Shown here piece after piece: positions 20,247-26,495 of a stretch of 26,495 bases of DNA. The notes beneath the pieces were generated by a model. It had not been told where the DNA came from. It saw nothing but the letters and a program-made list of their open reading frames with translations, and did not search any database. The position numbers and the translations under genes were made by a program. Position 1 is the first letter of the stretch; the number at the start of each line of letters is the position of its first letter. The stretch is from Phoronis australis (taxonomy: Eukaryota > Phoronida > Phoronidae), in assembly GCA_002633005.1 (NCBI GenBank), contig NMRA01000711.1, forward strand, positions 58,326 through 84,820, given 5' to 3'.

Positions 20247-20315
20247 TTAGTTTTCGTGTAGCAGAACCAAAATGGGTTCATATGTTGCAGACGTGAAGCC
20301 TTCGCAGGACGCCAT
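20247..20315 (-). CDS. Possible first-exon start or upstream ORF (22 codons)
   Basis: Begins at the ATG within the YY1-type CCAAGATGGCG and reads MASCEGFTSATYEPILVLLH plus EN and a stop. The start context is strong (A at -3, G at +4). No good GT donor in a useful phase is present before the stop, so a first coding exon is not proved; it could be an upstream ORF in the 5' UTR or simply a binding site with an ATG. Confidence 0.25.
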   Translation of the reverse strand: MASCEGFTSATYEPILVLLHEN

Positions 20316-20373
20316 CTTGGAAATCTAAGCAAACATGCTCTCGAGGTTGTTCGCAAGCACTCGCGAGCGCTAA

Positions 20374-20393
20374 CCTGAACACAGCTGTTCAGG
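20374..20393. other. Perfect 8-bp hairpin in the promoter-like block
   Basis: CCTGAACA-CAGC-TGTTCAGG; could be a dimeric factor site or a DNA or RNA hairpin. Confidence 0.65.
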
Positions 20394-20439
20394 ACGAGGG
20401 CGCTCAAATCGCTCGCGGGCGCTCACTCTATTGAACAAG

Positions 20440-22338
20440 CTTCAGGAGGCTGTGTGCATTCTACAACTGAGCTGATTCACCAAGGTTCTGTCAACAGCAA
20501 AGGCGAGTACTATTAGTACTATTCACCCTACACAAGCTTGTCAGTGGCCAGCAGACAGTTTACCCAAACAAACAAGCCCTGGTGATTGACCCTGGACCCT
20601 CAATAAGTGCATACACATGACCAGCTAAGCTTCACGGAAACTCCAAGTATACCTATACATTAGTGACAAAACAGTGGTAGTTATTCAGTTTCCAAAATAT
20701 CAGTGTTGTTGTCCAGACAGACCTACTCTCTACACACTACTCTCTATAGAAGTTGTTTTCACAAGCAGTTACCACAGTCTTCCTGAACATCCATATGGAT
20801 TACAACACAGGAGTCATCTGCACCAACACAAAAACTCCATTCAAAGTTGTTAGGCACAGACACACAGCAGCACTGATTAGTTTCTGTTTTAAACAGATGA
20901 TGTCGGTAAAAACACAACAAAGAGAAACCAACAGTTTAAAACACTAACCTCCAGTTGTCATTTCTGTCCAATCAGTGAAGGACTTTTCATAGATTTCACA
21001 AAAATTGCATGAATTAGATTGACCAACAATAACTAAATTGAACACAGATGAAGACAGCTAAATTTTTACAGCCTCAGATACACAGAGTATTCTCCAGCAG
21101 GACAGAGTAGCAGAGAACAGTTAGATTTGGTCTGTACCCCAACTTATTTAGGGACCAGCACTCATCAATTAAAAAAAAATAATAAAACAGTCAATCACAT
21201 CAATTTAAGGAACATAAGCAAGGGTTAGCAAGGTTTAGAATTCCATGATTTGCCAAGCGGCATCATTTTTGCTGGTCTCGGATGAGTTTTTTGAAAAAGT
21301 GAGAAACCAGAAAATACCGCACCACAGACTCTATTCTCAAGAAAGGCCAGAAACAATTATGCTTTTTTGGCATTACGCGACTGTTTGGTTAAATTTCACA
21401 TAAAAACAATTAACAAAATTTCCCCTTTTAATTTCAGAAAGGCAACCATTCACGCCAATGGATAAGTTATAAATGGCCACAAATGGGCAGCTGCTGAGAA
21501 AAACGCACAAAACAGCACCCAGAACACAAATTTGACTGCATTAAGGGTTGAAGGCATTTGCCCATGACCCCCCCAAATGGATCCCACCATTCAATGCAAC
21601 AAAAGAAAAATGTTGCATGACCATTTGTCTCTGCAGTCATGTCAAATTCTTCCCATTCTCTTAACATCACTATGTAATCACTGTTAGACAATAACAACAT
21701 GGGGTTGTTTATGATGCAATAGCTGATCTACATAAGTGGCACAAATAACAAAACTTTATTCTCACAGTATCATATGACCACTTATCATGCCTGTCAGTAA
21801 CTGAGTAAGCAATAAACAATAAACATGGTCTGGAGAGTCCTACTTTCCAAACTGTCTGTGGATGACAGTGGTCTTGTCAAGTCTTTTTCAACAATAACAA
21901 TCTAGTAAAACACAGGGCCTTGCATGGGTGGTTGCTCAATGGATGGCCTTAAACCTAATCTTTCACTAAGTTAGGAGATAGAACTTACATTAACATGGCA
22001 GTTTACCAAATGTTTGAGAATTACAATTTTGACCTTGTTGCTCTTCATGGAAAAATACAGAAAACACATCAAAACTAATGAAAGTTGTTGGAAAAATAAG
22101 AAAGACACGTTCTTTTTACTCATCCCAGCAGTAGGCCATCTGTTCAATTCTGCTGATGGTGGAAACTATAGGTCAGTGAGGCAAGAAAAATGTTTGAGGA
22201 ACATTTGTAAATTTAGGTTGGTCATTCGATTTGACAACTTTCATGTTCTGGCCCTGATTAGGAAGGAAATTCCTCTGTAGTTGTCAACTTTTAAATCCAG
22301 TGTCAAGGATTAGAAGAATGTTTTACACAATAACATTG
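20440..22338. other. Non-coding flank, nothing recognised
   Basis: AT-rich sequence with short A runs; open frames here lack composition, splice borders or family resemblance. Confidence 0.45.
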
Positions 22339-23168
22339 CAGGGCTTAATTTAGCAACCTCGGATTTTGTTTGGCTACCTCGTAAAAAAAACCCAGATCGG
22401 CACGAAGTCACCATCCACACGTCTAAACACACACTTAAAACACTGTAGAAAGTCAAGAGACGAATGTCAGAATCATTCAGCAAAAATCAAAAGGGCCCGT
22501 ATGCCATCATCTGTTTCTGGTATAGGAGTTGATCCTGTGTGGTCAACTGGAGCTGAGAGGAGGAAATTGGTTATTACTGAGCACACAAGGCACTCATAAT
22601 ATTCTGTTCAACTAAAGAAAACGTTGTTCAGGTGATCTCAGATGCACCGGCATATATTCGCCAAGTTAGCCAGCCTTTCACTTCAATTATCTTATTTATT
22701 CTAATTTCATCTTTGCAACAACACATCGTTCGTAGGAGTCACCGCCCGGTTTTGTTTCCTAAATTGTTGTCCACTTGTAGACTTCGATTGCTCTCTAATA
22801 CTACATTTTTGTCACTTTATCTTCATGGAAGGATTCTCTTTTACGTGTCACGTTTTCTATTATGTCTGAAAAATGAGCTTCGATGTTCGTCAAAGCTAAA
22901 ATTTGACATATCAATGAAGATAAAAGACCACCAAGGACCATCCATATATATTCCATATTTCCACTTAGTCCACAAATGCACAGGAAATTTAGACAACAGA
23001 CTTTGAATCCCTACTGGAACTCTGGGACTATTTCAAACAAACCAGGCACAGAACTTTTGTTAACTCCCGTAGGAGCTTTCCTGGTGTTGGCGGCCTCGCT
23101 TCCCGGTGGCGACCTGGGAACTTTGCCATGTCGCGTTTGGCAAGATGACGTTATGCTTTAAAGCCCTG
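22339..23168. mobile_element. hAT-like DNA element remnant with CAGGGCTT ends
   Basis: The left end CAGGGCTTAATTTAGCAACC and the right end (minus strand) CAGGGCTTTAAAGCATAACG share the CAGGG start and GCTT characteristic of hAT terminal repeats, with GGTCGCC/GGCAACC-type words inside both ends. Internally, a plus-strand frame (22366-22599) contains STRLNTHLKHC followed by a basic stretch, which resembles the second half of a BED zinc finger. No matching 8-bp target duplication is seen (flanks TAACATTG and CATCAACT), so the copy is old or the ends are slightly misplaced. No complete transposase. Confidence 0.5.
22366..22599 (+). pseudogene. Possible hAT transposase BED-finger remnant
   Basis: Frame encoding KSPSTRLNTHLKHCRKSRDE and continuing to TEHTRHS. 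S-x-R-L-x-x-H-L-x-x-C is the His-x3-Cys half of a BED finger; the expected Cys-x2-Cys half before it is missing, replaced by A-rich sequence, consistent with a deletion. Weak on its own; supported by the CAGGGCTT ends. Confidence 0.35.
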
Positions 23169-23960
23169 CATCAACTTATAATCTATGCTTAATGAGGTTT
23201 GTGAGAGGCAGGTTCTCAACGGACTGAAATAAATTAGAAAAAATTCCTTCTACTGTGCGTTATTCACTGAAATAGTACAGAGAGCACAAGAAGGGGTTAA
23301 GGACATATAAGTATTGTGGCAATCATAACTGTTAGTTATGATTGTTACTTGGGGCAAATGACTTTGCAGATTAGGTAATGAAAAAACCAGCAGGTGTTGA
23401 AAAGTTATGTTGAGCCCTTGAACTGTTGCCGTTAGACACCAATACAGAAAAAACATTCTGATCAATGTATGTTCTTACCAGACAACCGTATCAGATAGTT
23501 TTTGTTGAGAATTTAAAGAAAACAAAATTCTACTTTCAACCACAGCGTGCTGCGCTACTTACGTAAGAATTACCGTGATGTAACGTGTTTTATCAGGAAG
23601 TACAAACATGCTGCATGCAGATTTGTTATATATGAAGTCAGGGGAGAAGTGGTTCTCACTATGTATCCAACATCCACACATTGTCACTCATGACTAAGCA
23701 CAACCTCTGAGCAGATAGGACAAAAATAGATGTTTATAGCCGACCAGGAGCAGTAGGAGTTAGAGAGGCCACTTGATGGTGTTGTGTAGACTTGAGTGGT
23801 TTAACAGTTGCTACACAATGTTTACACACAAATCCAGCATGGTTGATATGGGTCACTGATAGCCTGTCTGCAGACTGTGGTGTGGGCCACACACAAACAT
23901 CACTCTACTAATGGTAGGTGAGCATGTGGATGAAGGCTGACACTACATGGGTACACATAC

Positions 23961-24607
23961 ACATCAGTCACATACTGACTGTACCAGAAATGCACATAGC
24001 CATCAGTCAAACATTGACTGTACCAGAAATGCACATAGCCATCAGTAACAAAGTGACTGTACCAGAAGTACACATAGTCACCAGTCACATATTGACTGGA
24101 CAAGAAGTACAAGTAGCCATCAGACACGTATTGATTGTATCAGAAGTACACATAGCCATCAGTCACATATTGCTTGTACCAGAAGTACACTTAGCCATCA
24201 GTCACATATTGCCTGTACCAGAAGTACACATAGCCACCAGTCAAACATTGACTGTACCAGATGTATACATAGCCATCAGTCAAACATTGACTACCAGAAG
24301 TACGCATAGCCATCAGTCACATATTGACTGTATCAGAAGTAGACATAGCCATCAGTCACACACTGACTACCAGAAGCACACATAGCCATCAATCACAAAT
24401 TGACTGTACCAGAAGTAGACATAGCCATCAGTCACATATTGACTACCAGAAGTACACACAGCCATCAATCACAAATTGACTGAACCAGAAGTACACATAG
24501 CCTTCAGTCACATATTTACTGTACCAGAAGTAGACATAGCCATCAGTCACATATTGACTGTACCAGAAGTAGACATAGCCATCAGTCACACATTGACAGT
24601 ATCAGAA
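23961..24607. repeat. 39-bp tandem repeat, 17 copies, with 37-bp variants
   Basis: Units begin CATCAGTCACATATTGACTG and end AGAAGTACACATAGC. Copies start near 23962, 24001, 24040, 24078, 24117 and so on to 24580. Three copies (from 24274, 24350 and 24426) lack GT in TGACTGTACC and are 37 bp; they alternate with full copies. Long open frames on both strands come from the 13-codon period and break at the first short copies. Confidence 0.95.
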
Positions 24608-24619
24608 GTTGAGTTAAGT

Positions 24620-25618
24620 TGATTGTTGCACAGTAATCAAATCTGGAATCTAGAACTATATCACGTTCTCCAGTATCTAGAAACAAGCAACACAAAAATA
24701 TTTAACATGACTGATATCCAGTGCCAGTTTTGTCAAAGGTCATAAGTCTGCTCGTAACCAAGACAACCATAGACTACTACACTACTACCTATGCAGCATT
24801 ACCTTTTTACAATACTAGCCAAAACAATGCAACTGAAGTTGGTAATATTTCATATTCACACACCATGCTCATTACAGGCCATCCTAGCTAAGACCAGACC
24901 ACACAACAGGGTCTCAGTCTCTACAACCCAGCTGGTGGTTGAGGCTTGGTACAGAATGATCTTCAAGTTAGAAACAGTTCTGGGAGAATTATCAGAACAC
25001 TGAGGCCAGAAAATGTTATGACGCAAACTGTTTCTTTGAGGGGGAGTGTAAGGGTGCTCACACTGAGATTGGAATTCTAAACAATGCCAAGGTTTTGGGA
25101 ACACAGAGGCAGCTTGACATCTTGACAAATTGCCACCAGTGGAAATGGAGTGTTTCACATAAATCAAGAGAAAGGCACAAATCAGTACAGATTCCTAAAT
25201 TCAGGTCCCCTTTTTAAATGTTGAGAGAAGAGTGTTTTATTAGAGAACAGTTTCACACCAAACACCATTATTTTTATATAGGTACCATATCTAAGAACTC
25301 TGAATGGTCACAGAAAAGAGTTTAAATGTTGTTTAACTGAGTCTAGGTTTGAACATCTAAGCAACAAATTGGATTTTTGGGAGATTAGGCATCTCTCCAA
25401 CCAATTCATTGCACTGATTGCAATACTTAATGAACCAATCCCTGACAGGATAGACATGAGCTTTTCAAGAAGCCCATCAAGGTTTGTAATCCTTATCAAG
25501 GAAGTTTCTGTTGTGAACAATACGTTATTCTGATGCGCTTCAAAATGATAAGCACACTACTGCTATCCAGGTAAATAATTAACCTTTGTTTGACAAATAA
25601 TTTATCATTAGTAAGTAT
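24620..25618. other. Non-coding flank, weak open frames only
   Basis: An 80-codon plus-strand frame (about 25284-25532, including HRKEFKCCLTESRFEHLSNK) and an overlapping minus frame are both open; neither has recognisable motifs. A transposon fragment is possible but unsupported. Confidence 0.3.
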
Positions 25619-25621
25619 TGA

Positions 25622-25876
25622 CATTTACACCACTTCCAACCCAATACATCCTTGGTCAACCGCCATGTCCCCAGACAGCAAACTGACACAGCACCAAACG
25701 GTGTCGCTAGCATGGCATCGCAACAAGTTACGTCTGCACTGATTACAACTGAAGTACAACAAAAAATGAAAGCACTCGAGATGGAGTGACGCTTGGAGAC
25801 TTGGAATGAAGAACTTGCAACTGAGACTGACTATGCAAACAAGAACATCACACGGTATCTGACATCACATGGCATC
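25622..25876 (+). pseudogene. Coding-looking fragment of unknown protein, broken by one TGA
   Basis: The frame is open from 25622 to 25786 and, after TGA at 25787-25789, from 25790 to 25876. It reads APNGVASMASQQVTSALITT, EVQQKMKALEME, stop, RLETWNEELATETDYANKNI and TRYLTSHGI. The sequence across the stop has helix-like heptads and a natural amino-acid mix, unlike the intergenic frames around it, suggesting a decayed gene or element ORF with a recent nonsense change. The ATG at 25712 has A at -3 and G at +4. The end merges with the 17-bp array, whose first copies read as codons of this frame. Family not recognised. Confidence 0.35.
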
Positions 25877-26030
25877 TGACATCACATGGCATCTGACATC
25901 ACATGGCATCTGACATCACATGGTATCTGACATCACATGGTATCCGACATCACATGGTATCCGACATCACATGGTATCTGACATCACATGGTATCTAACA
26001 TCAAACGGTATGTGACATCACATGGTATGG
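25854..26030. repeat. 17-bp tandem repeat, 10 copies
   Basis: GGTATCTGACATCACAT repeated from 25854 with a few substitutions (GGCATC, GGTATCC), last full copy ending near 26023. The period is not a multiple of three, so it closes the reading frame that enters it. Confidence 0.97.
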
Positions 26031-26495
26031 AATCAAAACTGACACCAACTTCTCACTGGTACAACTGAACTGGTCAGAACAGAAAGAACAACAAATTAAA
26101 AACTGTTTTTTTCCAGTTTCCAAAAGCTTACTGCATAAACGTCTCTAGGTTAGCAGGATGTCAGTTGGCTGCATGTGTGCATGTAAATTCAAGTTTTCAT
26201 TGCTTGATTTTGTTTTTTTCTTTATCTGCAGAGAGACCAATTGCAAAAAAATCAACAATATCAACTTGTGCTGGTTGATGTGTTTGAAATAACTTAGGTG
26301 AAAATTACGTTTTACTGCATAATGCTGTCCAGTGTAGAAAATGAAAAGGTTTTACACTGAGACAGTGTGCTATATGGTTATGCAGAATCACATGTACATC
26401 CAGTACTAGTGAACAATGAGGTTGAGGACAAGACACCAAGAAAGTCAGCTAGCAATCAGCTGCGAAGCAGTTGTTCTAGTCAGATTTCACCCCCC
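26031..26495. other. Right edge, nothing recognised
   Basis: AT-rich sequence without clear motifs, ending in a C run. Confidence 0.4.

Larger units (their letters stand above)
2339..20340 (-). other. Gene model: CAP-Gly / coiled-coil protein, about 12-13 exons
   Basis: Exons were assigned by reading minus-strand frames for GT-AG borders and requiring each junction to keep the codon phase. Eleven consecutive exons join without a conflict, giving about 553 residues from the Met codon at 14505-14507 to a TGA at 2339-2341. Approximate residue layout: 1-57 helical block, 57-80 coiled coil, 80-240 low-complexity Ser/Asn/Thr/Pro linker, 243-290 charged coiled coil, 291-344 Ser/Thr linker, 360-375 Cys cluster, 398-474 CAP-Gly, 475-553 basic Ser-rich tail. 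CAP-Gly domains bind the acidic-aromatic tails of tubulin, EB proteins and similar partners, so a cytoskeletal adaptor role is inferred. The 5' end (promoter near 20.3 kb, intron of about 4-6 kb) and the last exon are the weakest parts. Family not recognised. Confidence 0.8.
20130..20440 (-). promoter_or_regulatory. CpG-rich promoter-like block, probable start region of the CAP-Gly gene
   Basis: This is the only long CpG-dense stretch outside the exons. It contains a YY1-type CCAAGATGGCG on the minus strand (20321-20311), two perfect hairpins (20173-20190 and 20374-20393), an 8-bp outer inverted repeat around the first hairpin, a CTCGCGAG palindrome and a duplicated GGGCGCTCA. YY1-type AAGATGGC motifs sit just downstream of transcription starts in many animals, often overlapping a start codon. 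Position and orientation fit the minus-strand gene; a divergent plus-strand transcript is also possible. No TATA box is evident. Confidence 0.5.

Noticed and set aside
23918-24385. 155-codon plus-strand open frame with SHILTVPEVHIAI repeats
   Set aside because: Same cause: a 39-bp array. The opposite strand is also open, and the frame breaks when 37-bp copies begin.
23961-24607. CRISPR-like array
   Set aside because: Units are contiguous with no distinct spacers, and the context is animal DNA.
25308-25520. 70-codon minus-strand frame (helical, Leu/Ser-rich)
   Set aside because: The plus strand is equally open over the same stretch and neither has borders or motifs.

Overview
This is animal genomic DNA: spliced exons with GT-AG borders, large introns, no operons, AT-rich non-coding sequence, many minisatellite arrays and decayed transposable elements. 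The mixture (minisatellites in almost every intron, a 5'-truncated LINE, short inverted-repeat DNA elements) suggests a marine invertebrate such as a lancelet, hemichordate/echinoderm or lophotrochozoan. The sequence alone does not settle which.

One gene dominates the window, on the minus strand, from a CpG-rich promoter-like block near 20.1-20.45 kb down to about 2.3 kb. Eleven coding exons (14477-14557, 12980-13118, 11999-12155, 10867-11246, 9901-9974, 8107-8195, 7204-7364, 5437-5583, 4563-4699, 3341-3447, 2449-2639) can be joined with every codon phase matching. A possible upstream 37-nt exon (18656-18692) and a possible short last exon (2339-2387) also fit in phase. From a candidate Met at 14507 to the stop at 2339 the model is about 553 residues: a helical N-terminal block, a short coiled coil, a long Ser/Asn/Thr-rich linker with an eight-Asn run, a second strongly charged coiled coil, a Ser/Thr-rich linker, a small Cys cluster, a CAP-Gly domain split over two exons, and a basic Ser-rich tail. 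CAP-Gly plus coiled coils indicates a microtubule- or plus-end-associated scaffold. I do not recognise the family, so no symbol is given.

The introns and flanks contain a frameshifted LINE reverse-transcriptase 3' end with its 3' hairpin (about 6.06-6.97 kb, antisense to the gene); a 372-bp TA-flanked inverted-repeat element (18761-19132); a hAT-like element with CAGGGCTT ends and what looks like part of a BED finger (22339-23168); and about a dozen tandem arrays with periods of 16 to 70 bp. A CTCF-like motif recurs about nine times, in both orientations, across the first 20 kb.

Right of the promoter (20.45-26.5 kb) I see no convincing intact gene. There is a 17-copy 39-bp array at 24 kb and, at 25.6-25.9 kb, a coding-looking stretch broken by one stop that runs straight into a 10-copy 17-bp array.
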